A DNA stretch of 64,000 nt, taken from NCBI RefSeq assembly GCF_001884185.1, contig NZ_MAOE01000125.1, positions 113,970 through 177,969 on the forward strand, given 5' to 3'. Below the pieces are notes generated by a model. It was not told where the DNA came from. It saw nothing but the letters and a program-made list of their open reading frames with translations, and searched no databases. Both the position numbers and the translations under genes were made by a program. This document shows positions 1 to 9,068 of this stretch, piece after piece (position 1 is the first letter of the stretch; the number at the start of each line of letters is the position of its first letter). Source of the DNA: Bacillus albus (GTDB lineage Bacteria > Bacillota > Bacilli > Bacillales > Bacillaceae_G).

Positions 1-72
1 ATCTTCATCCTCGATAATTTGAGCCAACATTGAGCGAACCGCTTTTTCATCATCTACTATATAAAAATACAT
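1..72 (-). CDS. glnL: Response regulator GlnL, N-terminal fragment (cut by window edge)
   Basis: The first 24 codons are visible. The protein begins MYFYIVDDEKAVRSM, with the paired Asp residues (DDE) that bind the metal in a response-regulator receiver domain. The ATG lies 4 bases after the stop of the kinase gene, so the two are translated together. In B. subtilis GlnK-GlnL switches on glutaminase and the glutamine transporter; the same four genes lie here, which supports that identity. The output domain is outside the window. Confidence 0.8.
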   Translation of the reverse strand, partial: MYFYIVDDEKAVRSMLAQIIEDED

Positions 73-76
73 AGAA

Positions 77-1393
77 TCACCCTTTCGAAATTATATGATC
101 AATCCCTAATCTAATTATAAAAATTGATCCTTTTCCTTCGGTTCTGTCCTCAAGCGTAACATCACCTTCTAGTTGTTCGACCATTTCTTTAACATACGAT
201 AGTCCGATGCCTGTCGATGGATTGCCTAAATCATCATATTTAGAAGTAAAACCAGGCTCAAAAATTGAATCTTTATATTTTGAAGAAATACCTGGACCGT
301 TATCTCCTACTCGAAATTCAACAAAATGATGGTCTTTATTAATGTCAATTGTGATGATTCCCATACCTTGGATAGCTTCTACAGCGTTTGTTACGATATT
401 ATTTATAATAGATAAGATTGTATAAATATGATAATGAGGATGCACACCATCAATTTTATACACAAATTGGATGTCTTTCTCTAGCAACCGTGCATATTTC
501 GTATTTGCCCGTATAATGATGTTTACCAGTTCATGTACAGACATATAATCTGTAAAACTTTCATCAGATATTAGTTTTGAAAGTCCCGCAAAAATGCGTT
601 GGTTATCCTTTTTAACGTCATGGACCTCGCCAGCAATTTGTAATGCCTGTTGCCTTAAATCCTCAAACTGAAAATTCATCTGTTTGTGCTCAAAAGAGTC
701 TAAGGTTTTATATAAATCATAGGATTTTTTTGTTATATTCTCAGCATCTTGTAATGTTTTTTTTAAATGAACAGCATCTTCATATAAATTAGAGATGAGC
801 ATGAGCATGTGTTCATTTTGTTTCTTTATGTGTCTCTCCCTTGATTGCGCTTCATACAATTTCATCATATTGAAAAAGCTTAGAACTATAAAACTATGGG
901 AACATGCGATAACAATGATCTCATTTATTGCCTCGGATGTGATTGATGTTTTTAATACGAAATATTGAATCATTAATTCCACACAGTCTGACAGTATTTC
1001 AATAATACAACCAATAAAACCAATCATTAGTGGTTGATGATAAAAACGTTTGATTTTTGCTAAATGAAAGAGATACGAATAAGTAAAATAAAAGAAAAAA
1101 CTAGGATAGTGCGTATGAAAAGCAGCTAGCCAATCCATATTTCCCTTTATAATGACATCCATTGAGATACGAAATACTACAACGACTATTGCTGTTAAAA
1201 AACCCGGTAAAAATGCTGGAACTCGTCGAAATAATAACAAAAAAAAGAAAAATGTTGGTGCACCAAAGCTCATTCTAAATGTTTCATTTAAGGGAAATGA
1301 CTTTATTTCACCTACTAAGGGTACTGTAAGTATCATTAAAACGAGAATATAGATGTCTTTTTTTACTAAATTACTAAGATTCAAAATAATCAC
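77..1393 (-). CDS. glnK: Sensor histidine kinase GlnK (glutamine sensing)
   Basis: 438 aa. Hydrophobic segments fill residues 1-175, followed by a coiled-coil linker (185-250). The dimerisation helix carries the phospho-acceptor His258 in EVHDVKKDN. The ATP-binding domain shows the N box (NNIVTNAVEA, 331-340), DNGPGI (364-369) and GIGLSYVKE. The kinase probably senses glutamine availability and phosphorylates GlnL, encoded just downstream. It starts at GTG after a GAGAAG-like site. The order here is glnT-glsA-glnK-glnL on one strand, whereas B. subtilis has the regulators first. A hairpin separates it from glsA, so expression may be partly independent. Confidence 0.8.
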   Translation of the reverse strand: MIILNLSNLVKKDIYILVLMILTVPLVGEIKSFPLNETFRMSFGAPTFFFFLLLFRRVPAFLPGFLTAIVVVVFRISMDVIIKGNMDWLAAFHTHYPSFFFYFTYSYLFHLAKIKRFYHQPLMIGFIGCIIEILSDCVELMIQYFVLKTSITSEAINEIIVIACSHSFIVLSFFNMMKLYEAQSRERHIKKQNEHMLMLISNLYEDAVHLKKTLQDAENITKKSYDLYKTLDSFEHKQMNFQFEDLRQQALQIAGEVHDVKKDNQRIFAGLSKLISDESFTDYMSVHELVNIIIRANTKYARLLEKDIQFVYKIDGVHPHYHIYTILSIINNIVTNAVEAIQGMGIITIDINKDHHFVEFRVGDNGPGISSKYKDSIFEPGFTSKYDDLGNPSTGIGLSYVKEMVEQLEGDVTLEDRTEGKGSIFIIRLGIDHIISKG

Positions 1394-1557
1394 TTCTCAC
1401 TTTCGCCTAACAGTCAGTATACAAACCTATTTGCATTAATACAATACTTACTCTATTTTTTTCAAAAACTGATAAATAAGATATAAACGAAAGCATTATA
1501 GATTGTGAGTATTCATTACACTCTTCTACTTTAGAAAGATACTTTATAACTCAAAAA

Positions 1558-1585
1558 TGTTCAGACACAATATAAGGTCTGAACA
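1558..1585 (-). terminator. Rho-independent terminator after glsA
   Basis: Nine-base arms TGTTCAGAC and GTCTGAACA enclose a 10-base loop. On the minus strand the hairpin is followed by TTTTT. It lies between the glsA stop and glnK, so it should end or attenuate the glsA transcript. Confidence 0.7.
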
Positions 1586-1626
1586 CTTTTGGACTCACTC
1601 TAACACCAAAATATCTGTGCTCCTTT

Positions 1627-2607
1627 TTAAAATATACTTAAATCCCATTCTTTTGCAATATGTTCTAACAACATAATTCCTGGTAAACTATTCCCATACT
1701 CATCAATGGCTGGTCCGTAAATACCAATACCACATCCATCTTGGAACGATAAATCCTTCCTAGATTTTGAGGGAACAAGTGTCATAATTCCGCCAGATAC
1801 CCCACTCTTAGCTGGTAATCCAATGAAAGCAGCAAATTTTCCAGAAGCATTGTACATTCCACAAGTAAGCATTAAAGCTTTTGTTAACCTAGCCACTTCT
1901 TTAGGGAGCACTTGTTCTTTGCGAATAGGATGATATCCATCATGTGCTAGTATAAGCCCTATTAAAGCAATATCTTCTGTATTTATTTCAATCGAACATT
2001 GTTTTAGGTAAACCTCTAGTGTCTCCTCCACATCTGATTCTAGAAAACCATTTTCCTTTAAATAGTATGCTAAAGCTCTATTACGATGAGCCGTTTCCCA
2101 TTCGGATTGAAATACTATTTCATTAATAGCAGGACGCTTCTCTATCATTTTTTCAATTAATACGTATAGAGATTCTAATTTTTCTTGCACCGATTTCCCT
2201 GGCAAAAGTGAAGCTATCGTAATCGCTCCAGCATTAATCATAGGATTAAAAGGTTTTCCTGGTTTATGTATCTCTAAACGAATAATTGAATTAAAGGCAT
2301 CTCCAGTTGGCTCTACGTCAACTCGTTCTAATACATAAGAAATACCGCGACTTAAACAAGCGGCTATAAAACCGATTACTTTTGATATACTTTGTAATGT
2401 GAAAGGTATCTCCCAATCTCCTGACTTTATCATTGTTCCATCTGGCTTTACTATACAAATACCTAACTGCGATACATTTATTTCCCCCAGAGCGGGAATA
2501 TAACTGGCGCTTCGTCCCTTAGCTGCATACGTTCGATAATGGGCTACCCATTGATCTAAGCAAACTTTTTCTTGACCCTCAATTTGAATGCTATAATCTT
2601 TTATCAT
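1627..2607 (-). CDS. glsA: Glutaminase GlsA
   Basis: 326 aa, a full-length glutaminase of the serine beta-lactamase-like fold, converting glutamine to glutamate and ammonia in the cytoplasm. The nucleophile motif SxxK is Ser73-Ile-Ser-Lys76 in FTLQSISKVIGF. Other family blocks are PFNPMINAGAI, the Tyr-containing MYNASGKFA segment, and the Gly-rich KSGVSGGIM near the C terminus. The start follows GGGGGAA. It lies directly downstream of the glutamine transporter and upstream of the GlnKL regulators, matching the B. subtilis glsA-glnT unit in content. No signal peptide and no truncation are seen. Confidence 0.92.
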   Translation of the reverse strand: MIKDYSIQIEGQEKVCLDQWVAHYRTYAAKGRSASYIPALGEINVSQLGICIVKPDGTMIKSGDWEIPFTLQSISKVIGFIAACLSRGISYVLERVDVEPTGDAFNSIIRLEIHKPGKPFNPMINAGAITIASLLPGKSVQEKLESLYVLIEKMIEKRPAINEIVFQSEWETAHRNRALAYYLKENGFLESDVEETLEVYLKQCSIEINTEDIALIGLILAHDGYHPIRKEQVLPKEVARLTKALMLTCGMYNASGKFAAFIGLPAKSGVSGGIMTLVPSKSRKDLSFQDGCGIGIYGPAIDEYGNSLPGIMLLEHIAKEWDLSIF

Positions 2608-2690
2608 TTAAAAATATTCCCCCGTACTATTAACTTTATATAGAATGATTTTTTCTTTACTATAATCAATAATATTTGAACTAGAACCAA

Positions 2691-2728
2691 GAAAGATATT
2701 CAGACATATTGCAGTCTGAATATCTTTC
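2691..2728 (-). terminator. Strong hairpin between glnT and glsA
   Basis: A perfect 15-bp stem (GAAAGATATTCAGAC with its complement) and an 8-base loop start three bases after the glnT stop. There is no long T run after it on the minus strand, so it may act as an RNA-stability or attenuation element as much as a full terminator. Confidence 0.6.
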
Positions 2729-2731
2729 TTA

Positions 2732-4156
2732 TTACACACTTTTCTTTTTTGAATTTTTCTGATAATTTTCCCAACATTCAATATTTTTAAGCCCTTTAAT
2801 GTTTTCTTTATAAAAAATAGGATCTTTACCAGCTTTTTTCTGATTTATATAATCTTGTAACGCCGCAAATGCTACTTTTGAAAGTAAGGTAATAGCAATT
2901 AAATTAATAATAACCATAAAGCCCATAAATAAATCCGCTAAATCCCATACAATTTGAACCTTTGCAACGGAACCAAATACAATCATAGCCAACACACTTA
3001 TTCTGTATATCATTAACCACACTTTACTTGTATGTAAGAAGCGAATATTTGTTTCACCATAATAATAGTTGCCAATTAACGCACCAAATCCAAATAAAAA
3101 AACAAAGATAGCAAGACAACCCGATGCCCAAGAACCGATGTGTTCACTTAATGCTGCTTGTGTAAGTGCAATACCATTTAACCCCGGTTGTTTATATGCA
3201 TCAGAAAGCAAAATAATAAAGGCAGTGCTAGTACAAATGATCAGTGTATCCGTTAATACACCAAATGCTTGAATCAGTCCTTGTTTCACCGGATGACTTG
3301 TTGTTGCTGTTGCAGCAACGTTTGGTGCACTTCCCATACCAGCTTCATTTGAAAATAAACCACGTTTAACCCCATTCATAAGTGCTGCACCAATTGAACC
3401 TCCTGCTATTTGTTTAAAACCAAATGCGTTTTGAACAATAAGAGAAAGAACTTCCGGCATTTTTGATATGTTGGTAACTACAACAAATAATGCAACTCCA
3501 ATGTATAATACCGCTAAAAATACCACTTTGTATTCAGCCATTTTTGCAATACGTTGTACACCACCAAAGATAATCGCAGCGAAAGCAATGGCCATGATTA
3601 TCCCGACTGTTAGGCGATCTGTACCAAATGCATTTTGAAAAGCAATTGTAACTGTATTTGATTGTACTGAATTGAATACAAGACCAAAAGTAATTGTGAT
3701 TAAAATAGAGAATAATACTCCCATCCAACGTTTATTCAACCCTTTTTCCATATAATAGGATGGACCACCGCGGAAGCCAGTTTTATCTTTTACTTTATAT
3801 ATCTGTGCTAATGTGCTTTCAACAAAACTGGATGCCGAGCTAATAATAGAAATAATCCACATCCAAAATACAGCTCCAGGCCCCCCTAATGCAATCGCAA
3901 TCGCAATTCCTGTAATATTCCCTGTTCCAACGCGAGCTGCCATACCAATACAAAACGCTTGAAAAGGGGAGATTTGATCTTTAGAACCACTTTTCCCCTC
4001 CATTAATACACGGACCATCTCTTTTAACATTCGAAACTGTACAAAATTCAATTTAAATGTAAAATAAATTCCGCAAATAACAAGCATAATAATTAACAAT
4101 TTAGACCATAAAAAATCATTCGTTGACCCGACTAAATCTACAAAAAATCTTTCCAT
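2732..4156 (-). CDS. glnT: Sodium:alanine/glutamine symporter (AGCS family), probable GlnT
   Basis: 474 aa integral membrane protein with about ten hydrophobic segments. The AGCS signatures are visible: the Gly-rich RVGTGNITGIAIAIALGGPG block, FRGGPSYYMEKGL, and RGLFSNEAGMGSAP. It imports a small neutral amino acid with Na+; the glsA and glnKL context points to glutamine. I chose the internal ATG at 4156 because it has GGAGTGAT six bases upstream, whereas an in-frame ATG 11 codons earlier has a poorer site. First gene of the glnT-glsA-glnK-glnL set. Confidence 0.85.
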   Translation of the reverse strand: MERFFVDLVGSTNDFLWSKLLIIMLVICGIYFTFKLNFVQFRMLKEMVRVLMEGKSGSKDQISPFQAFCIGMAARVGTGNITGIAIAIALGGPGAVFWMWIISIISSASSFVESTLAQIYKVKDKTGFRGGPSYYMEKGLNKRWMGVLFSILITITFGLVFNSVQSNTVTIAFQNAFGTDRLTVGIIMAIAFAAIIFGGVQRIAKMAEYKVVFLAVLYIGVALFVVVTNISKMPEVLSLIVQNAFGFKQIAGGSIGAALMNGVKRGLFSNEAGMGSAPNVAATATTSHPVKQGLIQAFGVLTDTLIICTSTAFIILLSDAYKQPGLNGIALTQAALSEHIGSWASGCLAIFVFLFGFGALIGNYYYGETNIRFLHTSKVWLMIYRISVLAMIVFGSVAKVQIVWDLADLFMGFMVIINLIAITLLSKVAFAALQDYINQKKAGKDPIFYKENIKGLKNIECWENYQKNSKKKSV

Positions 4157-4567
4157 ATTATCACTCCATACCAAAAATTTATCTATCATAATCTATATAA
4201 AATCACCTATATTCCCTGGCATAAATACCTCATTCATATTCAAATACAACAAGGATAAAAATTTTCTATATTAATAGGATTGGCCTGTTTAAGCAAACAT
4301 CACAACATGTAACTGTAAAACTGAATTTTTGAAGAACTTAACGCTTATACATACGGTGCTCTATCCCCTTCTGTAAAACTAATATTCTTATCCACTAATA
4401 TTGTTGTACTATTATGTTTGTTTCGTTTACCGGTGATTTACATTTAAATCATAATAATCAATAGTGATTAACTGGTTTTTTGTTAATTTTCCCTAGAACA
4501 TGGAAATATCTCCTTTCTCACTACTAATCTCAAAAATAGGCTAGGTAAAAAGTTCATAGAAAAACTA

Positions 4568-4580
4568 TGAAGCGCTTTCA
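4568..4580. promoter_or_regulatory. cre-like (CcpA) palindrome, imperfect
   Basis: TGAAGCGCTTTCA resembles the CcpA consensus TGWAARCGYTWNCW but is one base shorter than the usual 14-base palindrome. It is ~410 bases upstream of glnT, so a role in carbon control of glutamine use is only a possibility. Confidence 0.3.
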
Positions 4581-4618
4581 ATCTTCAACTAAGAGAAGCT
4601 TATTTTTAATTTATAATC

Positions 4619-4649
4619 AAAAGTACAGAATGTTACGAAAAAGTACAGA
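4619..4649. promoter_or_regulatory. Direct repeat AAAAGTACAGA x2, 20-base period
   Basis: Two identical 11-mers start at 4619 and 4639. A spacing of about two helical turns puts both on the same DNA face, as expected for a dimeric activator. On the minus strand they read TCTGTACTTTT twice. In B. subtilis, GlnL binds directly repeated T-rich hexamers upstream of glsA-glnT; these copies differ, so GlnL binding is inference. Confidence 0.35.
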
Positions 4650-5017
4650 TTTTTATAAAAACCAAAAAATATTTTAAGGTTTTTTCATCTAAAAAACAGT
4701 GAGGTTTTGTGAATTTTATACAGTATCCAAACATCACGGATTCCGTTCTACCTAACTTTTGACAAGTCTCTATTTTCTTCATAAAAACATGCATACTTTT
4801 TCTCTTTTAGAACTTCATATAAAGTATTTGAAATCAAGAATCGATAAGTTATTATAAGAATATTAAAAAAACAAAACATTTAATTTATTTATGGTATCAT
4901 ACAAAAAACATTTGTTTTCTCAATTAATCCCCCTAGTGAGATTTGTTGAATATCTATTATTAAATGTATATTTCCTTTGCGTTTCATTCTACTAACATAG
5001 ATTACAGGTGGTGTATT

Positions 5018-6169
5018 GTGAAAGAAATAGTATTCGTTCAAAATAAAAAAAGACTCCTTATGAAATTCGAATTTTTAAAAAAGGATTTAGTACTTACCAT
5101 TTCACTGATACTAGCAATTGTAAGCTGCTTAATACATTCGCCAAAGATCGAATATATTAACTTTGAAGTGTTAATTAGCTTATTTAATCTAATGGTGGCC
5201 ATTAAGGCCTTGGAACAGCTAAAGATATTAGACAAACTTGCCGTTGCGATTTTAAATAAATGCAATAACAGCAGGTCAATATCTATTATTCTAATTTTGT
5301 TATGCTTTATTTGCTCCATGTTTGTAACAAATGATGTCGCTCTCCTCACTTTTGTTCCAATAACACTTGTCATTAGTAAAAAAACACAAATGAACATGAT
5401 GGATACAATCATCCTGCAAACAATTGCGGCAAACATCGGCAGTAGCTTGATGCCTATGGGAAACCCACAAAATTTATACTTATATTCTTACTATGGAATT
5501 AAGCTCATCCCATTTTTAGGTTCAATCCTGCTTTTAGCTGTACTTGGAATCAGTTTGTTATTTATATTTACTCAAAAACTTCAAAAAACAGATTTAAAAA
5601 TAGAACTACCTGTTATTACCGTGAAGAATCGAAAAAAAGCTACCATCTGGATTTTGATACTTATCACTATCATTGCATCTATTTTTGGTGTCATTAATTA
5701 TTACATTGCGCTAATAGTTACATTGATGGCAGCATTTACGTTAGATAGAAACTTACTATTTAAGATCGATTACTTTCTTCTAATAACCTTTGTCTGTTTT
5801 TTTATTTTTATCGGAAACATTTCCCATTCCGATGCGCTGGAGACATTTGCTCGCGCTAATTTAAGAGGAGATACTTCAGTCTTCTTTAGTTCCATATTCT
5901 TGAGTCAATTGATTAGCAATTTTCCTACTTCAATTCTTCTATCAAACTTTACTTCTGATTGGAAAGCTTTATTACTAGGAGTAAATATTGGAGGGCTTGG
6001 AACAATTATCGCATCTTTAGCCAGTGTAATTTCCTATAAACTATTCACTCAGGCCAATGGTAAAGAGAGTAAGGCGTATTTAATTAAATTTAGCATTTAC
6101 AACTTTTCATTTTTAATCATACTTACATGTATACAATACTTTATCTTTAAATTTCTAAAAATTTTTTAA
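5018..6169 (+). CDS. SLC13/ArsB-like permease
   Basis: 383 aa from the GTG at 5018, which has AGGTGG six bases upstream; this beats an in-frame ATG at 4964 with no ribosome site. The protein is almost wholly hydrophobic with about ten membrane segments. Blocks such as VTNDVALLTFVPI and IAANIGSSLMPMGNPQNLYL are characteristic of the ion-transporter superfamily that includes citrate, Na+/H+ (NhaD) and arsenite permeases. The second half repeats the pattern (LISNFPTSILLS). The substrate cannot be read from sequence. It is transcribed alone, away from glnT, and is followed by a clear terminator. Confidence 0.7.
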   Translation: MKEIVFVQNKKRLLMKFEFLKKDLVLTISLILAIVSCLIHSPKIEYINFEVLISLFNLMVAIKALEQLKILDKLAVAILNKCNNSRSISIILILLCFICSMFVTNDVALLTFVPITLVISKKTQMNMMDTIILQTIAANIGSSLMPMGNPQNLYLYSYYGIKLIPFLGSILLLAVLGISLLFIFTQKLQKTDLKIELPVITVKNRKKATIWILILITIIASIFGVINYYIALIVTLMAAFTLDRNLLFKIDYFLLITFVCFFIFIGNISHSDALETFARANLRGDTSVFFSSIFLSQLISNFPTSILLSNFTSDWKALLLGVNIGGLGTIIASLASVISYKLFTQANGKESKAYLIKFSIYNFSFLIILTCIQYFIFKFLKIF

Positions 6170-6186
6170 AAAATTGATTACTTTAA

Positions 6187-6230
6187 AAAAACCCAAATAT
6201 CTCAGCATTAAATTGAGAAATTTGGGTTTT
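6187..6230 (+). terminator. Terminator after the permease gene
   Basis: AAAACCCAAAT...TCTCA pairs with TGAGA...ATTTGGGTTTT, giving a long stem ending in TTTT. It lies 20 bases after the permease stop. Confidence 0.8.
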
Positions 6231-6430
6231 AATATAGGTATGTTTAAAGAGATACAACAAAGTTACCATCAATTTAATGTTTTGAGATGTTCTCAAAGCG
6301 AAAATCTTTTAGCTTTTACGTTATTTATTAGAATTCAGTTCATTTTTTATGTACTCAGTTATATAATAAATAACTGAATTTATAGGGTAATAACTTTCAA
6401 TTAATAATAGAAATATAACTTATTACAATG

Positions 6431-7204
6431 TTATTTCATTTTTGAAGTCCTCTTCACAAAATCCTTAATGTCCCTCAATTTTTTTCCGCTAATATTATCT
6501 TTGATCGTTGAATCTATGTCATTTTCAATATAAAAAGTTTTATTCTTAACCTTTGTTTCAAATTTATATTTATTTTTATCCCAATTTATTAGATTGCTCT
6601 TTAGGTGTGCAATATTTCTTACATCAAATTCAATCATAAAAGGTTCTAAAGCTGGATAAAAATGTCCAAGTTTATTATTTTCTTTTAAAAAAACTATATA
6701 TGTCTCCTCAGATTTTGGTTTTATATACAATGGATCTTTATTTTCTACTTTTTTAGTAAACACTTTCGTAGCACCTTTCAGAATGATTCCATTTTTATCA
6801 ATGATTTCATTACTTTCCTCTAATACGAGATTTTCTGAATATCTATGATTTATTAAGATTTCATTCTTTACATAGTCCCCTTTTAAGATTTCTTTGACAT
6901 GAAAACTAAACAAATGGCCTTCAACATCTTCACTTTGAATCTCATGTGATGAACTGTTTGCCATATTCCATTTAGAGTATAAGCCGTCATATTCACCTAG
7001 TACAATTACGTCTGCTTCTTCAACCATTTCGCTTAAATGATTTGTAGTTTTGAATGTCTTATTTAATACTATAGTTTCAGAATTCGATGACACGCTAGAC
7101 ACTCCTGCCACATCTATACTGGACCAAATTGTTTTACCAATAATAATTAAAAAAGTAAATATGAATAAACATAGACACCATTTCATTGCTTTATATTTAT
7201 ACAT
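6431..7204 (-). CDS. Membrane-anchored protein, paralog of the 7883-8656 product
   Basis: 257 aa, function unknown. One hydrophobic segment (residues ~10-28) should anchor it with the rest outside the cell. It aligns end to end with the product of 7883-8656: both have ADxxVxGEYxGLxSKWNMA, VEGHLxxF, NHRxxE, NKDPLYIxP and a C-terminal DNISGKxL, and both are 257 aa. No cysteine pairs or catalytic motif are visible. It is transcribed away from the metalloprotease gene, with which it shares a 127-base control region. The pattern of strands and the G-K/Y-hydrophobic-FLK segment suggest a beta-barrel, but that is a guess. Confidence 0.65.
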   Translation of the reverse strand: MYKYKAMKWCLCLFIFTFLIIIGKTIWSSIDVAGVSSVSSNSETIVLNKTFKTTNHLSEMVEEADVIVLGEYDGLYSKWNMANSSSHEIQSEDVEGHLFSFHVKEILKGDYVKNEILINHRYSENLVLEESNEIIDKNGIILKGATKVFTKKVENKDPLYIKPKSEETYIVFLKENNKLGHFYPALEPFMIEFDVRNIAHLKSNLINWDKNKYKFETKVKNKTFYIENDIDSTIKDNISGKKLRDIKDFVKRTSKMK

Positions 7205-7264
7205 TATAATAAAGTCTCCCTAAATTATATTTTCTCAATACAAAATATTCTAAATGTTAATTAA

Positions 7265-7303
7265 ATATTAATCCAAAAGAAGAGAATGGTGCTATAATTC
7301 TCT
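7265..7303 (+). promoter_or_regulatory. Extended -10 promoter with overlapping inverted repeat
   Basis: TGCTATAAT (7290-7298) is an extended -10 element 34 bases before the protease ATG. The inverted repeat AGAGAAT (7281-7287) and ATTCTCT (7297-7303) spans the -10, so a bound repressor would block RNA polymerase. The regulator is not identified. Confidence 0.5.
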
Positions 7304-7331
7304 TGTTAAAAATAATCCTTGGAGGGATAAT

Positions 7332-7859
7332 ATGAATTTTAAAAAAGGGATTACTGCATTTTTATTAGGTACTGTGTTTGTTTTTTCAAGCGTTGGCGTT
7401 TCAGAGGCTTATGTAAAAGAAGGATGGAAGCTGCCTTCAAAATCAGCTACATATAAATGGGGAGACAGATTAGACGATGGTTCAAGTATCATCAAATCTG
7501 GTTGGCAAGCTGCCGATTCAGCCTGGTACACTGCTTCTCGTATTAATTTTACAGTTTCCTCTTCTTCTGTGAACACATTAAACTCTTGGTTTGAAAGTTC
7601 CTCTACTTATTATGGAAGAATGAAGACATCTTATAATACATCCACTAAAAAAGTAACGAAATTTGCTGGTGATATTAACGCAGGTAATACAAATATTACA
7701 AAATCAAATGTTGCTAAAAGTACAGGAGTCCATGAGTTTGGTCATGCAATAGGAATAGGTCACAACAGTGGTACTTCAATTATGAACAGCAATCGTAATC
7801 GTACTACTATGCATGTCCCTCAAACTGACGATAAAAATGGTGTAAATGCAATCTATTAA
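7332..7859 (+). CDS. Small secreted matrixin-type zinc metalloprotease
   Basis: 175 aa. A signal peptide (lysines at 4-5, hydrophobic 8-22) probably ends after SEA26. The mature ~149 aa carry the metzincin site HEFGHAIGIGH at 134-144 (zinc ligands His134, His138, His144; catalytic Glu135), followed by the Met-turn at Met151 in TSIMNS. No propeptide with a cysteine switch is present and the catalytic domain is minimal, so latency must be controlled some other way. RBS GGAGGG. The gene sits between two paralogous anchored proteins, one divergent and one 23 bases downstream in the same direction, suggesting a functional trio. Confidence 0.85.
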   Translation: MNFKKGITAFLLGTVFVFSSVGVSEAYVKEGWKLPSKSATYKWGDRLDDGSSIIKSGWQAADSAWYTASRINFTVSSSSVNTLNSWFESSSTYYGRMKTSYNTSTKKVTKFAGDINAGNTNITKSNVAKSTGVHEFGHAIGIGHNSGTSIMNSNRNRTTMHVPQTDDKNGVNAIY

Positions 7860-7882
7860 CAGAAAAAGGAGATGATTTCTTA

Positions 7883-8656
7883 ATGTTAAGTAAAAAAGCA
7901 AAAACTATGGTAATTGCAATACCTTTGGCTACAGTAATTGGTTTGGGAGGATATTCAGCATTTAATAGTCACTTCTCCCCTGTTGCTGAAGAAGATAAGA
8001 ATACCGAAACTGTTATTCTCAGTAAAGATTTCCCTGCTACAAGTGATTTAAATCAAATGATTAATGAAGCAGATCTAGTTGTAATCGGTGAATATGAAGG
8101 TCTTGACTCTAAGTGGAATATGGCACGTAATCCAAGTAATCCATCGGAAGAGGACAAAGAAAATTACGTTGAAGGACATCTATATAATTTCAACATTTCC
8201 GAAACAATTAAAGGTGTGAATGAAAATAAACAAATAAAAATCAATCATCGTTTCGCTGAAACTGTAAAACTTGAAGATTCTAATGCAGTTGTTGCACCAG
8301 ATGGCACAGTTACAAAAAAGGCTACTAAGATAACTACTAAAGAGGTGCAAAATAAGGATCCTTTATATATCGAACCTATGGTTAATAAAAAATATATGAT
8401 GTTTTTGAAGAAGGATCAATTATTTGGTAACTACTACGGAGCAATTGAACCATTCGCAATTACCTTTGATGAAAATAACAAAGCAGACCTTCAGACAAAC
8501 ATAGAAACTATTAATGAAAGTAAAATGTCTTCCAAAGCACAACTTGCAGGAAAAACAATTGTATTAAAAAATGAAATACATGAAACTATTACTGACAATA
8601 TTAGCGGTAAGACCCTTGATGAATTAAAAGAACAAGTAAAACAAAAAAACAAGTAA
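7883..8656 (+). CDS. Anchored or secreted protein paired with the matrixin protease
   Basis: 257 aa, function unknown. A hydrophobic N-terminal segment (residues ~8-27) indicates export; no lipobox cysteine is present. The start at 7883 has AAAGGAG upstream, and the gene follows the protease by 23 bases, so the two are likely co-transcribed. It is a full-length paralog of the divergent 6431-7204 product, with conserved stretches EADxVVxGEYEG, SKWNMA, NKDPLYIEP and DNISGK. There are no cysteines. Possible roles are inhibitor, chaperone or surface tether of the protease; the sequence alone does not decide. Confidence 0.68.
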   Translation: MLSKKAKTMVIAIPLATVIGLGGYSAFNSHFSPVAEEDKNTETVILSKDFPATSDLNQMINEADLVVIGEYEGLDSKWNMARNPSNPSEEDKENYVEGHLYNFNISETIKGVNENKQIKINHRFAETVKLEDSNAVVAPDGTVTKKATKITTKEVQNKDPLYIEPMVNKKYMMFLKKDQLFGNYYGAIEPFAITFDENNKADLQTNIETINESKMSSKAQLAGKTIVLKNEIHETITDNISGKTLDELKEQVKQKNK

Positions 8657-8762
8657 TAATTATAACTTATATTGATTTTCCCTATTTCATAAGATAATTA
8701 AAATTAATTTATAACTGTTATTACAGATTAAAGAAAAATCATTTTTTCACCCAAAAGCAAAG

Positions 8763-8795
8763 CAACTGCCTATCAATTTTTTTAGTAGGCAGTTG
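8763..8795. terminator. Hairpin downstream of the protease operon
   Basis: CAACTGCCTA pairs with TAGGCAGTTG around a 13-base loop. It lies about 110 bases after the last gene of the plus-strand pair. The T-tract is weak, so strength is uncertain. Confidence 0.5.
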
Positions 8796-9040
8796 TTCAA
8801 TTATTAAAATAAAGTACCATACTGTTTAATTAAATACTATTTCCAAAACAAAAAAGTAAAGGTTTTCAATTCACTTGAGCTTTCTTGTCTCTAATTCATA
8901 TATTCTTCTAAATTTATTTTTTGTATATCCCCAAAAAAAATCCTACATAGCGCATGTACCAAGATTCATCTGCATAACTAGTTACATTCTCCTTTTTCTA
9001 TTGTTAATAGCTTCACAATAAAAGCTGTTAAACGGAAAAA

Positions 9041-9068
9041 GTGCGAAGTCTTAAATTAGACTTCGCAC
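9041..9068 (-). terminator. Terminator for the beta-lactamase-like gene
   Basis: GTGCGAAGTCT and AGACTTCGCAC form a perfect 11-bp stem with a 6-base loop. On the minus strand it is followed by TTTTTCC, fitting termination of the gene that ends at 9298. Confidence 0.75.

Larger units (their letters stand above)
4157..5017. other. Gene-free divergent control region of glnT and the permease
   Basis: About 860 bases with no credible gene on either strand. It holds the start regions of two divergent genes, an imperfect cre-like site, an exact 11-base direct repeat and, just before the plus-strand gene, an inverted repeat of the ACAAA/TTTGT type near 4902-4916. No riboswitch or tRNA fold was recognised. 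Confidence 0.6.

Noticed and set aside
6174-6377. 67-codon plus-strand frame after the permease
   Set aside because: It starts inside the terminator hairpin, has no ribosome site and matches no family I recognise.
8930-8985. Short minus-strand coding-like stretch ending FFLGIYKK
   Set aside because: No start, under 30 codons, and no recognisable family; mentioned only in the interval note.
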